Part shown: positions 26,246-35,216 of the stretch, in pieces | How positions within the stretch are numbered: the first letter of the stretch is position 1 | How the letters are laid out: each line of letters begins with the position of its first letter | From: DAIDKA01 sp036521075 | Lineage (GTDB): Bacteria; Pseudomonadota; Gammaproteobacteria; Steroidobacterales; Steroidobacteraceae | Direction: 5' to 3' | DNA: 64,000 nt | Assembly (NCBI GenBank): GCA_036521075.1 | Contig: DATDIL010000062.1 | Location: forward strand, 15,430-79,429 | Notes under the pieces: model-generated | What the model was told of the DNA's origin: nothing | The model's database searches: none | Seen by the model: the letters and a program-made list of their open reading frames with translations, nothing else | Made by a program: the position numbers and the translations under genes

Positions 26246-27268
26246 TCAGGAGTGGTGCCGCGCAAAGAACTCCCAGATCAGTGTGCTGGCGTCCAGCTGA
26301 TCGACTTGTTCCACTGCCGCGGCGGACCCCGGCGCAGAGGAGCTTGGATGAGGCCAGATATGTCCTCCACCGTGTTCAGCCGGCGCGTCCGTTCGATAGA
26401 GGATCAACTCTGCGCCATCTCGGCAGCCGAGATCAGTCACCTTTGTGACATGGGTCGAAACCTTCTGCTCCGACGCACTTCTGTGGCATCCATTCAGCGC
26501 CCCCCAGCGCTCAAACGCCACCGGTACGCTATAGCCCCAGCGAGATGTCCCGTCACCATCGAAGCGATTCGTTGGATCATGCACACCGTGAAACGTGAGG
26601 ATCGATATGGCTCGATGCGGCTCACATGTTTTGGTGTCCGGGGCCTCGAAATCGCCAGCTCGCGGCACTCCCGCGCGCAGGCCGGACACCGGCGCGACCG
26701 CAGCGAGACGATCGGACAGCTCGCACGCCAGGGCTGACGCCATCCGAGCGCCGCCCGAGAAGCCCGTCACGTAGATCCGGTGCGGGTCGACACATGAGCC
26801 CCGTTCGAGCTGCCGTATGGCGTCGCGGAAGAACTGCACGTCATCGGGTGCATTCGCGGGCATTTGCACGCCACCGATCAAGGGAACTCCAGGCACGTTC
26901 CAGTAGAACTTCTCTGTCGGGCTGCTGGGATCGGCAATTCCACCATTCGGGTTTGCAAGAAGGAATCCGTGCCGATCCGCCTGCGCCGTGAGCCCCGAGT
27001 GCCGTGCTTGCTGTCGACCATTACCCCCGCTGCCGTGCAGATCGAACACGAGGGGGATGTCGGAGCGACCCGCCGCGGATGCGGGTATGTACAGCGGCAC
27101 GTGGCGACTGAGACCACCGGAATGCACTGTCACAACTTGCCAGCCGGGGGCCGTGACAGTAAGAGAACAGCCTGCCGCGGCGTGGCTGAACGACGGCGCC
27201 AGGAGCAGCACACACGCGAGGCCAATGGCGATGCCGTTCATGTCGAAGAAATGGCTGACAGCTCGCAC
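26246..27268 (-). CDS. PHB-depolymerase/feruloyl-esterase-like secreted hydrolase
   Basis: This is a secreted alpha/beta hydrolase of about 340 residues (LpqC/PHB-depolymerase type). I prefer the GTG at 27268, preceded by AAGGGAGAAATTC, over more distal starts. A signal peptide follows (LACVLLLAPSFSHAAAG). Landmarks are the oxyanion segment LVFDLHGSGGNG, the nucleophile Ser171 in VTGFSGGARMA, FHGVHDPTNRFDG for the acid, and GGGHIWP for the His. It likely cleaves esters of polymeric or aromatic substrates. It converges with the gamma-glutamyltransferase gene. Confidence 0.88.
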   Translation of the reverse strand: MRAVSHFFDMNGIAIGLACVLLLAPSFSHAAAGCSLTVTAPGWQVVTVHSGGLSRHVPLYIPASAAGRSDIPLVFDLHGSGGNGRQQARHSGLTAQADRHGFLLANPNGGIADPSSPTEKFYWNVPGVPLIGGVQMPANAPDDVQFFRDAIRQLERGSCVDPHRIYVTGFSGGARMASALACELSDRLAAVAPVSGLRAGVPRAGDFEAPDTKTCEPHRAISILTFHGVHDPTNRFDGDGTSRWGYSVPVAFERWGALNGCHRSASEQKVSTHVTKVTDLGCRDGAELILYRTDAPAEHGGGHIWPHPSSSAPGSAAAVEQVDQLDASTLIWEFFARHHS

Positions 27269-27777
27269 GAATTTCTCCCTTCGAATCAAGTCTCTTCTCA
27301 AGTTCCGTTGGAGAGGCGGGCGATATGCTATCTGTTCGGCAGCCGAATGTCCGCTCCTTGCTTACGGCCGTTGGTAGCCGTTCGTGGCGCCATCCATGTG
27401 CGCGAAGGGAACGTGCGCGACCATCTGCCGATCAGCCATGGCGACACACCATGTGAACGGAAATAGGTATGGGATTGTCGTCTGCATCGACCTGGACAAC
27501 CGAAATCGTACCCCCACCGTCGAGGGGTCGGCGTTGGCGTGGCGACGGCGAACAAACCGGCTGCGACGGCACTTGAAATGAGGCTGGTGCGCACGAGTTC
27601 CCCGCACAGATTATAATTTGATCGTCCGAGACTACCCCGCCCCCTTCGCAACACGCCAAAAGAGGCGCAAAGTTTGCGAAAGGGCGTGACGGCTCCAGGA
27701 GTTTCTTCGGCCGAGGTTTCCTTGGCCGACAACGGTGCCGTATCCTTCACGACCAGATGATCGACCGGAGCGCGGTT
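27269..27777. other. Divergent intergenic region, no intact gene
   Basis: This separates the leftward esterase from the rightward GFA gene. A signal-peptide-like run (VRTSLISSAVAAGLFAVATPTP) is readable on the minus strand near 27530-27600, followed in another frame by GGGTISVVQVDADDNPIPI. This suggests a frameshifted small secreted protein, but it is too weak to call. Confidence 0.3.
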
Positions 27778-28194
27778 ATGTCCCAGTCCACCCTCAAAGG
27801 CAGCTGTTTGTGCGGCGCCGTGAAGTATGAAGTGAGCGGCGAGCCGAAGCGCTTCTATCACTGCCATTGCTCTCGCTGCCGCAAGGCGACGGGAACGGGT
27901 CACGCCTCGAATATGTTCCTTCAGCCCGCTGTGCTCCAGTGGCTCAGCGGCGAAGAGCAGGTCGTCATGTTCAAGGTCCCCGCCGCCAAGCGATTTACCA
28001 ATACCTTCTGCGCAACCTGTGGCGGTCGCCTGCCGCGTCAGGCGAAGGACTCCGATATCGTCATGATTCCGGCAGGCTCGTTGGACGATGCGGCACCGAT
28101 CAAGCCGCAGGCGAACATCTTCTCTGAGTCGCGCGCGAACTGGTCCTGCACCGATGACCAATTACCTGCCTATCCGCAATTCCCGCCTCAGTAG
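27778..28194 (+). CDS. GFA family protein (glutathione-dependent formaldehyde-activating-like fold)
   Basis: This is a 138-residue zinc protein. The ATG at 27778 has GGAGCGCGGTT upstream. Family cysteines are all present: KGSCLCGAVKYEV, HCHCSRCRKATGTGHASN and FCATCGGRLPR, which build the two zinc sites. GFA-family proteins relate to S-hydroxymethylglutathione synthase, but most have unknown substrates. It stands alone. Confidence 0.9.
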   Translation: MSQSTLKGSCLCGAVKYEVSGEPKRFYHCHCSRCRKATGTGHASNMFLQPAVLQWLSGEEQVVMFKVPAAKRFTNTFCATCGGRLPRQAKDSDIVMIPAGSLDDAAPIKPQANIFSESRANWSCTDDQLPAYPQFPPQ

Positions 28195-28512
28195 CGGTTC
28201 GATAGGACGTTGGTCGACAGCGCTTTGGCGATTGCTGCCTGACAGCTGCCAAGCGCCGCTGCTGCTTGTCAGGCTGGTGGTCTGCCCCAGGGCGGTGGTC
28301 CCATAGAGATTGGCGCCGCCCGAATTGAAGGCATTGGCGTTCACGCCGTAACCCATGATGTTCAGGTACTGGCCATTGACTGACTGCTGCAGAATGCCCT
28401 CTGAGGCGGATCCGTACTCACCGGAGACGGCGGAATTGCTGCTTTTGTGCTCTGCGGCAACGTGAACATCCCGACGGCCGTGGCGGTCGTGGAGGGATGA
28501 ACCTAGACGCAA
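28195..28512 (-). pseudogene. Fragment of a Ser/Gly/Asn-rich secreted-type protein
   Basis: The minus strand reads as a low-complexity, beta-rich sequence: NSAVSGEYGSASEGILQQSVNG, then NIMGYGVNANAFNSGGANL and GTTALGQTTSLTSSSG. This is typical of surface or secreted repeat proteins. There is no convincing start or signal peptide, and the N-terminal part is out of character, so it is probably a remnant. I do not recognise the family. Confidence 0.35.
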
Positions 28513-28569
28513 TTCGTCACCTCGGTATTACCGCCTCATTACAGGCGTGTAACACCCACGCTCGTTGTC

Positions 28570-28599
28570 GTTGCCTAACACATTCGGTCCGTGTTAAAT
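28570..28599 (+). promoter_or_regulatory. Candidate promoter of the attenuator/aro transcript
   Basis: TTGCCT and TTAAAT are separated by 17 bp, a reasonable sigma-70 arrangement. Transcription would begin around 28605-28607, right at the leader-peptide ATG, implying a leaderless or nearly leaderless leader mRNA. An upstream promoter is an alternative. Confidence 0.35.
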
Positions 28600-28606
28600 G
28601 TATGAC

Positions 28607-28687
28607 ATGCCCCAGGTTCGCAACCGCTACTACTTCTGGTTTTATTTCATTCCGGCAATGGCGGCGGAAGGACCGGGCGCGACCTGA
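28607..28687 (+). CDS. Aromatic leader peptide (attenuator)
   Basis: This is a 26-codon frame, MPQVRNRYYFWFYFIPAM then AAEGPGAT and stop. It contains seven consecutive aromatic codons (Tyr Tyr Phe Trp Phe Tyr Phe), an arrangement otherwise seen in pheA/trp-type leaders. The codons lie at 28628-28648, upstream of mutually exclusive RNA helices and a terminator just before the DAHP synthase gene. Ribosome stalling when any aromatic aminoacyl-tRNA is scarce would expose the 28659 segment. There is no strong Shine-Dalgarno sequence. Confidence 0.8.
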   Translation: MPQVRNRYYFWFYFIPAMAAEGPGAT

Positions 28688-28747
28688 CGACAGACAGGCA
28701 AACTTAAGGATCCAGCAAAAACCGCCAGTCCCCTGGCGGTTTTTTTT
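28659..28747 (+). promoter_or_regulatory. Transcription attenuator: antiterminator and terminator segments
   Basis: TGGCGG at 28659-28664 (repeated as CGGCGG just after) can pair with CCGCCA at 28722-28727, giving an antiterminator that excludes the terminator helix. CCGC at 28624-28627, inside the leader peptide, can in turn pair with GCGG. This is the 1:2 / 2:3 / 3:4 logic of amino acid biosynthetic attenuators. Folding was done by eye. Confidence 0.7.
28717..28747 (+). terminator. Rho-independent terminator of the attenuator
   Basis: The perfect 7-bp stem CCGCCAG/CTGGCGG (28722-28728 and 28733-28739) has a TCCC loop. It is preceded by five A and followed by eight T. It ends 37 bp before the DAHP synthase start codon. 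Confidence 0.88.
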
Positions 28748-28784
28748 CGCCGCCAGGTCCGGCCCCGATCAGGAGACCCAGACC

Positions 28785-29876
28785 GTGACACTTCAGACTG
28801 ATGATCTGCGCATCCACAGCATGCAGCCGCTGCTCGCGCCGGAGGATCTACTGCGCCAATGCGTACGCACCGCGGAGGCCACCGCAACCGTACTGCGGAC
28901 TCGCCACGCCGTGCAGCGCATCCTCCATGGCTACGACGATCGGCTGGCGGTGGTAATCGGCCCGTGTTCCATCCACGACGTCGCTGCCGCGCGCGAATAC
29001 GCCGGACGGCTTGCCGCGCAGCGCGAACGCCTTGCCGACACGCTGGAGATCATCATGCGGGTGTACTTCGAGAAACCACGCACCACGGTTGGCTGGAAGG
29101 GACTGATCAATGATCCGCACCTGGATGGCAGTTTTCGCATCAATGAAGGGCTACGGCTCGCGCGGCAGCTGCTGAACGATATAAACCACCTGGGGCTGCC
29201 AGCCGGCTGCGAATTTCTGGACATCTTCACGCCGCAGTATCTGGCGGACCTGGTGAGCTGGGGCGCAATCGGGGCACGTACCACGGAAAGTCAGGTGCAC
29301 CGCGAGATGGCCTCCGGCCTCTCCTGTCCCGTGGGATTCAAGAACGGCACGGATGGCAACGTCCGAATCGCCATCGACGCGGTCAAGGCAGCTTCGCAGC
29401 CACACCATTTCCTCGCGGTGATGAAGGACGGGCGCAGCGCAATTGCCTCGACGTCCGGCAATGCCGACTGCCATGTGATTCTGCGTGGCGGCAACGCGCC
29501 AAACTTCGATGCTGATAGCGTCGAGTCCGCCGCCCGCGCACTGCTGTCGGCCGGATGCCCGGCACGCCTGATGATCGATGCGAGTCATGGAAACAGCGGC
29601 AAGAAACCGGAGAATCAGCCGCACGTCATCAACGACGTCGCTGCCCAGGTTGCCGGCGGCAGCACGGGCATCGTCGGTGTCATGGTCGAAAGCCACCTCG
29701 TCGGCGGCCGACAGGAAATGGTCGCCGGTCAGCCGCTGCGCTACGGCCAGAGTGTTACCGACGGGTGCCTTGATTGGCCTGCGAGTGTGAGGGTACTTGA
29801 AACTCTGTCACGCGCCGTCACCGCGCGCCGAGAGCGAATTGGCCCACATCGTAGTACGGCTTCTCATTTCGGATGA
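28785..29876 (+). CDS. 3-deoxy-7-phosphoheptulonate (DAHP) synthase, class I AroF/G/H type
   Basis: This 363-residue enzyme joins phosphoenolpyruvate and erythrose 4-phosphate in the first step of the shikimate pathway. The start is GTG at 28785, with AGGAGA eight bases upstream. Motifs include VVIGPCSIHD, MRVYFEKPRTTVGWKGLINDPHLDGSF, IGARTTESQVHREMASGLSCPVGFKNGTDG and MIDASHGNSGK, with metal ligands Cys (GPCS), His (SHGN), Glu (VESH) and Asp near the end. Length is normal. Which aromatic amino acid inhibits it cannot be told, so I give no aroF/G/H symbol. Expression is probably governed by the attenuator upstream. Confidence 0.95.
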   Translation: MTLQTDDLRIHSMQPLLAPEDLLRQCVRTAEATATVLRTRHAVQRILHGYDDRLAVVIGPCSIHDVAAAREYAGRLAAQRERLADTLEIIMRVYFEKPRTTVGWKGLINDPHLDGSFRINEGLRLARQLLNDINHLGLPAGCEFLDIFTPQYLADLVSWGAIGARTTESQVHREMASGLSCPVGFKNGTDGNVRIAIDAVKAASQPHHFLAVMKDGRSAIASTSGNADCHVILRGGNAPNFDADSVESAARALLSAGCPARLMIDASHGNSGKKPENQPHVINDVAAQVAGGSTGIVGVMVESHLVGGRQEMVAGQPLRYGQSVTDGCLDWPASVRVLETLSRAVTARRERIGPHRSTASHFG

Positions 29877-29994
29877 CGCGGCCGCAAGATCAGAAATACC
29901 ATTTCATTCTGCCGCGCAAAACGGCGTCGGTTGGTGGGTAGCCGAACCATGCCGGAAGCGGAACCTTGAAAAAGTCTGCACGAGGCTGCCGGAC

Positions 29995-32025
29995 TCAGTG
30001 GCAGGTCACAATGGCGTTCTCAAGGTCGCACCCGTCGGGCGGACCGAACCGTTGCCAATAATCGACCAATTTCAAACGACTCGCGAGCTCCTGGAGGCGC
30101 CGGTCTTGGCGGAACGGACGCATTTCCGGAACCCACAATATCCTAGGGTCCAGCCCTAGCGCTGCGACGTGCAGACGCTCCCCCCGATCAATGAGCTCAT
30201 TTGCCAGACCGTAGGCGGCATCAACCGCTCCGATTAGCGTAAATGCCTCAACGAAGAAGCTACTGAGCTGGGCATCAGTCGTGCCAAATTCAATCCGGCC
30301 CGTTAGCCTCTGTAGTGCCCGCAGTGCCGCTGGCCTCTTTGACGGATCAGCAAGCGCGGAATACAGGAGCCTCATCGCTTCTGCGCCGCCGCCGTTACGC
30401 AGCGGCTCCGGAAGGGCCTGCACAGCCAGTTTGGCTGCTTCAGCGTACCGTCCACGGCGGGCTGCGGCGTGCGCATTGAGCAGGAAATCTGCTCCCCCAT
30501 GGGGTCGGCTCCCGATCAGAATATCCAGGTTGGCGAAACGAATGGCCTCCGCATCGAGTCCCAGCAGGGAATCCGCCCCCGAGAGAATGTCGGAAGTGAA
30601 TCCCGAGGCTGGTGCAAGGCGGAACGCTTCCACGGCGTGCGCATGCGCCAGCTTCAGGCGCCCCGTGGGCTCGAGTACATCCAGACTATACATGCCGTGG
30701 TTCAAGGAGTCGGTTGCGTCCGCCACCAGTGCCGCCTGGTAGCTCAATTCGGCATTGACCCAATCCCGCCGACTGAAATAGATCATTCCCAAGGCAAGAT
30801 ACGGCCCTGCCAGCCCCGAATTGAGAACGAGTGCCCGCCTGGCGTCGCGCTCGGCATCATCGAGCGCGGCCAGTGGCGCGCCTCCCATGCCAACCAAGGT
30901 GCCTAGAACTCCCGCGCGCAATGCCAGGGCAGCCGCGAAGTTCGGATCGCGCGCCACGGCCGCGTTGACGATGGGAAGCGCGAGAAGGAGGCTCGGAACG
31001 TTCCCGTGCGCGGTTCCGGCGGCTTGCAGGTAGAGCCGATAGGCCTCCACGTCCTGAGTCGGCGGCGTTCTAATCGAAGGCACCGCGATTGGAGCGCCAA
31101 GATGCCGCTGCAGGGCCGCTACGATCTGGGCGGCCAGTTCGTCCTGCAGATTGAATATATCGGAAAAGTTACGGTCATAGCTCTGTGACCATACGTGATA
31201 GCCGCTGCGCGCATCCACCAACTCAGCAGTGACGCGAATGCGGCCGCCGGCGCTGCGCACGCTGCCTTCCAGGACCATCGCCACCTCCAAGTCGTGCGCG
31301 ATCTGTCGGATGTCGGTATTGCTGCCCTTGTAGGCAAACGACGAAGTGCGTGCGGGGACCTTGAGTCCAGCTACCTGCGAAAGCGAATTGATCAATTCGT
31401 CGGCCATGCCATCGCCAAAGTAGTCTTTGCCCGGATCTGCGGTGAGATTGACGAAGGGCAGCACCGCCACCGAGAACCGTGGGACTGCCGCAGATGGCGG
31501 GCGAGATTCTCTGTTCGCGGCGACCCGCGCACCTGTGCGGCGGTCAAGACCCCACCAAACAAAGCCTGCGACGACCAGCGTTGCCAGCACGAACAATGCT
31601 GGCAACCAGCGACGTATTTCATGCCCACGCTTTGAGGGCCGTGCGGGTGCCGCAACAATTGGCTGCGGCAGCACTGCGAGTGGCGTGACCGCAGCCGCCA
31701 TGCGGTAACCGTGCCCGCGCACCGCAGCAATGTAGCGCGGGTGCTCTGCGCTGTCGCCCAGGCGCTGCCTGAGAAGCTTGATGCGTTGGGTGATGGTGTC
31801 GGGACCGACAATGACCCCGGCCCAGACGCTGTCCATCAGCCCCTGGACGGACATCAGGTTTGGCGCCGCCCGCACCAGCGCCAGCAGCAGATCAAACGAG
31901 CGATCCGCGACTTCGAGGTCTTCCCCGTCGCGAGTCACCCGACGCCCGCGCACGTCCACGAGCAGATCATCGACCTGGTAGGCGCTCGCGTCGGGCCGCG
32001 CCACGGGTGCCGGTTCTGCATTCAT
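29995..32025 (-). CDS. CadC-like winged-helix transcriptional regulator with membrane span and TPR domain
   Basis: This is a 676-residue one-component regulator. Residues 15-112 form an OmpR/CadC-type winged helix (YQVDDLLVDVRGRRVTRDGEDLEV...SVWAGVIVGPDTITQRIKLLRQRLGD...YIAAVRGHGYRM). A single membrane span follows (LPALFVLATLVVAGFVWWGL), then a TolB-like/adenylate-cyclase-associated segment (VAVLPFVNLTADPGKDYFGDGMADELI). A TPR-rich periplasmic part ends in GPPDGCDLENAIVTCH. The terminal Cys pair recurs in the homologue at 45.4-47.4 kb. It diverges from a membrane-protein gene that it probably controls. Confidence 0.9.
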   Translation of the reverse strand: MNAEPAPVARPDASAYQVDDLLVDVRGRRVTRDGEDLEVADRSFDLLLALVRAAPNLMSVQGLMDSVWAGVIVGPDTITQRIKLLRQRLGDSAEHPRYIAAVRGHGYRMAAAVTPLAVLPQPIVAAPARPSKRGHEIRRWLPALFVLATLVVAGFVWWGLDRRTGARVAANRESRPPSAAVPRFSVAVLPFVNLTADPGKDYFGDGMADELINSLSQVAGLKVPARTSSFAYKGSNTDIRQIAHDLEVAMVLEGSVRSAGGRIRVTAELVDARSGYHVWSQSYDRNFSDIFNLQDELAAQIVAALQRHLGAPIAVPSIRTPPTQDVEAYRLYLQAAGTAHGNVPSLLLALPIVNAAVARDPNFAAALALRAGVLGTLVGMGGAPLAALDDAERDARRALVLNSGLAGPYLALGMIYFSRRDWVNAELSYQAALVADATDSLNHGMYSLDVLEPTGRLKLAHAHAVEAFRLAPASGFTSDILSGADSLLGLDAEAIRFANLDILIGSRPHGGADFLLNAHAAARRGRYAEAAKLAVQALPEPLRNGGGAEAMRLLYSALADPSKRPAALRALQRLTGRIEFGTTDAQLSSFFVEAFTLIGAVDAAYGLANELIDRGERLHVAALGLDPRILWVPEMRPFRQDRRLQELASRLKLVDYWQRFGPPDGCDLENAIVTCH

Positions 32026-32128
32026 AGACGGGATTGCGCAGCTGTGACCAGTCGTGCGGCCTTTATGGCATTGTGCGGGGCAGCGCTCATGGTGTCAAAG
32101 TGACCCCCGATCGTCGGCTTCATCAAAG

Positions 32129-32143
32129 TTCACCGGGACTTCA
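32129..32143. promoter_or_regulatory. 15-bp element TTCACCGGGACTTCA between regulator and membrane protein
   Basis: A nearly identical element (TTCACCGGGATTTCA) occurs at 47549-47563. Both lie exactly 104 bp upstream of the annotated start of a winged-helix/TPR regulator, in divergent intergenic regions. An operator or promoter element for this regulator family is likely. Confidence 0.55.
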
Positions 32144-32274
32144 CCCAATTTCAGTGCCCTATCACACACGGGGAAAGCCATTGCGACAGGATTGCTCAGC
32201 GCCGTCGCCCTTTCGGGGCAGGACGAGGTGCACAGTAGATTCCGACGGGTGCGGCCTTTGGTGGGGATATATCG

Positions 32275-33087
32275 ATGCCGAGCGACATATTACTTTCTTC
32301 TGTCAACGTGCCGCGAAGCACCGACACGCAACGAACCGTACGGCCAACCCGGTACTTTCTGGGAATGTCGATCTTCCTGCTGGCCGTCGTCCTGGTCGGC
32401 TTCGCCCAGACGTTCTACTTAAGACCCCTGTTCAAGGTCCCCGCCATTCCCTGGTACGTCTATGTGCACGGTTCGGTGATGACGGCGTGGATCGTGTTGT
32501 TCGTGATTCAGACTTCTCTGATAGCCGCGCACCGGAGCGATGTTCATCGCCGTCTGGGCGCCTTTGGTGCATTGCTGGCCCTTGCCGTGACGGGGCTCGG
32601 CATCTTCCTCACGGTCAAGATTCCCGCGAACTTCAAGGGCACCGGCGGCTTGTCCGCCATCCGCGGACCGACGCTGCCGCTGCCAATCGCGATGCAAATA
32701 TTCTGGGGCAATATCGGCGCGCTGACGCTGTTCCCCGTGTATGTCGCAATTGCACTGTGGATGCGCCGGCGCCCCGAGGTGCATAAGCGGCTGCTGCTGC
32801 TGGCCTCGATCGCGATGGTAGGTCCTGCGCTCGGACGCATTGCCGGCTTTCCCCAGCAGTGGGGCGCCGCGCCATCATCATTCATCGTCATTGCATTCCA
32901 GTTCCTGAACGTGGCCCTTGCGTTGGGGCTGCCACTGACATTGGTGGTGCACGATCTGTTGACTGCCCGCAAGTTGAGCCGTGCCACGGCGTGGGCGGCC
33001 TTCAGCTCAGCGGCGATCGGAATCGGAACAGTTCTGGTGATACCGGCCACAGGAGCCGGTCGCGCGGTGTGGCGCGCCCTCCAGTAG
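32275..33087 (+). CDS. Multi-pass membrane protein (paralogue of the one at 55.5 kb)
   Basis: This 270-residue protein has about seven hydrophobic segments. Conserved His-rich turns (VPAIPWYVYVHGSVMTAWIVLFVIQTSL, AHRSDVHRRLGAFGA, RRPEVHKRLLLLASIAM) recall DUF2306-type membrane proteins, where such His might bind haem or metal; that is only an analogy. It shares motif order and many residues with the protein at 55534-56421, and both lie divergent from a winged-helix/TPR regulator. It starts at ATG 32275 after GGGG. Confidence 0.8.
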   Translation: MPSDILLSSVNVPRSTDTQRTVRPTRYFLGMSIFLLAVVLVGFAQTFYLRPLFKVPAIPWYVYVHGSVMTAWIVLFVIQTSLIAAHRSDVHRRLGAFGALLALAVTGLGIFLTVKIPANFKGTGGLSAIRGPTLPLPIAMQIFWGNIGALTLFPVYVAIALWMRRRPEVHKRLLLLASIAMVGPALGRIAGFPQQWGAAPSSFIVIAFQFLNVALALGLPLTLVVHDLLTARKLSRATAWAAFSSAAIGIGTVLVIPATGAGRAVWRALQ

Positions 33088-33141
33088 AGCCGTGCAGGTC
33101 GCGTCGTACCTGGCCCCACCTCGTCCATCGTGCCTGGTTGA

Positions 33142-33441
33142 TCAGGTGCCGCCGGGGCCAAATACGGGTTCTGCAATTGCAATGCGCGACCACCCACTGT
33201 TGTCCTTCACCATGAAGTAACCTTTAACGGGCGGTTTTACCAGCAGAACATCGGGATCCGCGGATCCTGAACCAATTGAAGCAGACGGCAGCACCACGAA
33301 GCCTAGCTTGTCGCTGATGGGAATCCACTGTGTCGCCGACACCCCTTGGGGTCTATTAGGCGCCGTCTGGCCGCTGACCACGGCAGCACCTGTCAGGGAG
33401 ACGACTGCTACTGCGATACCGATCATGAGAATGCGTTTCAT
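33142..33441 (-). CDS. Small exported protein, unknown
   Basis: This protein of about 99 residues starts at ATG 33441 with AAGGTGG upstream. A signal peptide (MKRILMIGIAVAVVSLTGAAVVSG) is followed by a short mature domain with WIPISDKLGFVVLPSA and KPPVKGYFMVKDNSGWSRI. I recognise no family. Its 3' end lies 55 bp from the convergent membrane-protein gene. Confidence 0.65.
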   Translation of the reverse strand: MKRILMIGIAVAVVSLTGAAVVSGQTAPNRPQGVSATQWIPISDKLGFVVLPSASIGSGSADPDVLLVKPPVKGYFMVKDNSGWSRIAIAEPVFGPGGT

Positions 33442-33510
33442 ATGAACCACCTTGGTTAAGCTGATGTTGTTCGTACGTCTACTTCAACCGGGAAGTTTAG
33501 TGTCCAATAT

Positions 33511-33527
33511 GAGCGGCGCGGCCGCTC
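33511..33527. promoter_or_regulatory. Perfect inverted repeat GAGCGGC-GCG-GCCGCTC
   Basis: Seven-base arms with a 3-base spacer lie in the divergent region between the small exported protein and the secreted hydrolase. No T-run follows, so an operator or structured leader is more likely than a terminator. It is GC-rich, so chance is possible. Confidence 0.35.
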
Positions 33528-33587
33528 AACCGCCGTTAGAGGCCGAACCCGCGTAATGTAGCCGAATTCAAGCTGAGGAGCCGTCTC

Positions 33588-34682
33588 TTGAGAAATATTC
33601 AGATGGTTTTCTCGGTTCTTTTAGCCGGATTCCTGGTCGCGCCCGCCAGCCGCGCTGCGCCTACCGCCCCGAACGAACAGCAGATGGCACCTTACTTGGC
33701 GCCCCAAAGCGCGGTGCACGTAGGAAAAGGACGGACTATCAATCTGGTCTGTCTCGGGCACGGCTCGCCGACCGTCATCCTGTCAGCGGGCCTGGAAGCC
33801 TGGTCTGTCTGGTGGTGGGAGGTCCAGCCCTCGCTCGCAAAGCGAACGCGCGTCTGCACCTGGGATCGGGCTGGCTACGGCTTCAGCAGCCCGAGCCCGG
33901 AACCGCAGGACATCGTGCACACCACGGCAGACCTGGAGCTGGCATTGACACGGGCCGGCATCCTAGGCCCCTATGTGATGGTCGGGCACTCGCTCGGCGG
34001 GCTTGAGTCGCTACGGTTCGCTGACCTCCACCGAAAGAGTGTCGTCGGAATGGTCCTGGTGGATCCGGAGATTCCCGACCGGGCCGCGGTCGAAGAACGG
34101 ATCGCGCCCCAGCTCGGAACGATGAGCCGCGCCTCCGTTGAGCAGACTGTGAAGGGTCTGCAGCACTGCGCCGCGGAGCTACGGGGCAGCACGCTAAAGC
34201 GCGGCGCTCCGGAGTTCGAGCGATGTACAGCCACTCTCGCCGCCCTCGATCCACGCCTGAGGGCGGCGATCGCTCGGCTCAATGCCGATCCCGCGCGGCT
34301 CCTGACCCAGGCCTCGACTGAGAAGGAACACTATGCAGATTCTCGCGAAGTGATCAATGCGCAGCGTCGCTATGACGACATGCCGTTGATCGTGCTCACC
34401 GCGGGACGTGACGAGTCATCCATTCTATCTGCTATGCCGCCAGGCACACCCGGCGCCAGCACACCCGCGGAGCTTGCGGAGTTTCGCAAGCAGATCGCGC
34501 TGTTCCTCCGGGACGGGTGGGGCACGGGGCATGATGCCTACGCTGCCTTGTCAACGCGGGGACGCAATCAGCTCGTGCCGGATTCCGGCCACAATATCCC
34601 GATCACTAAGCCTGAGGTGGTGATCTCGGCGGTCATCGAGGTGCTGGACGAGACACGCCCAAGCGCACCGCATAAGCCGTGA
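33588..34682 (+). CDS. Exported alpha/beta hydrolase
   Basis: This 364-residue secreted hydrolase has a TTG start after GAGGAG and a signal peptide (MVFSVLLAGFLVAPASRA). The fold landmarks are GHGSPTVILSAGLEAWSVWW (oxyanion region), CTWDRAGYGFSS, the nucleophile Ser135 in MVGHSLGGLESLRFA, and a C-terminal His in PDSGHNIPI. Two Cys in the cap (HCAAE, FERCTA) may form a disulfide. The substrate is unknown. Confidence 0.85.
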   Translation: MRNIQMVFSVLLAGFLVAPASRAAPTAPNEQQMAPYLAPQSAVHVGKGRTINLVCLGHGSPTVILSAGLEAWSVWWWEVQPSLAKRTRVCTWDRAGYGFSSPSPEPQDIVHTTADLELALTRAGILGPYVMVGHSLGGLESLRFADLHRKSVVGMVLVDPEIPDRAAVEERIAPQLGTMSRASVEQTVKGLQHCAAELRGSTLKRGAPEFERCTATLAALDPRLRAAIARLNADPARLLTQASTEKEHYADSREVINAQRRYDDMPLIVLTAGRDESSILSAMPPGTPGASTPAELAEFRKQIALFLRDGWGTGHDAYAALSTRGRNQLVPDSGHNIPITKPEVVISAVIEVLDETRPSAPHKP

Positions 34683-35216
34683 TTGTGCGGCCCCGTAGCC
34701 GCCGTTTGTGAACGACGGTACAGGGTTACACCCGACCGCTCGGCGTACGACCTGTGAGCGGCCACCCGCGTTGACATCCCGGAGCAAGTGCGGCTCATGC
34801 GCGAGAATGGTCCAACCCTTCGGCTGCAGAGAGGCTTCAACCTTCGCGCATCGCCCGCCGGGTTTGATCCGGCAGAAAACAAACATCAATCGAGATCGCA
34901 GCATCGATCGGCATGGCGTTCATAGCGTCCGCGCCGACTTTCCCGCAGCGTAGCCGACTGGAGTCTGAGCGTGCGCCATTTGTGCGAGACTTTGTAACAC
35001 GCTACAGTGAAACACGAGCCGTGGATAATGCGTGGCTGCCACCGCGACTGGCAGTCGTCGTCCGCACTGACGTCCTACCCCGGGCCATGCGCCCGTGATC
35101 GTTTGTCGGATGACATCGGAATATGGATCGGATCCCTTGAGGACGCGGCTTTCTCGCGACTGAAGATCCCGCTCGCGTTCAATGGATCGGGTGACCCCAA
35201 GAAGGAGAAAAATGCC
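34683..35216. other. Intergenic stretch, no gene recognised
   Basis: About 530 bp separate the hydrolase from the acyl-CoA synthetase. Several short frames exist on both strands but none has a plausible start, ribosome site or recognisable motif. The frame of the synthetase is open upstream to 35007, but its translation there is not protein-like. Confidence 0.4.

Noticed and set aside
27328..28161. 277-codon minus-strand frame
   Set aside because: Antisense to the GFA gene with its complete set of zinc cysteines; the translation has no recognisable domain.
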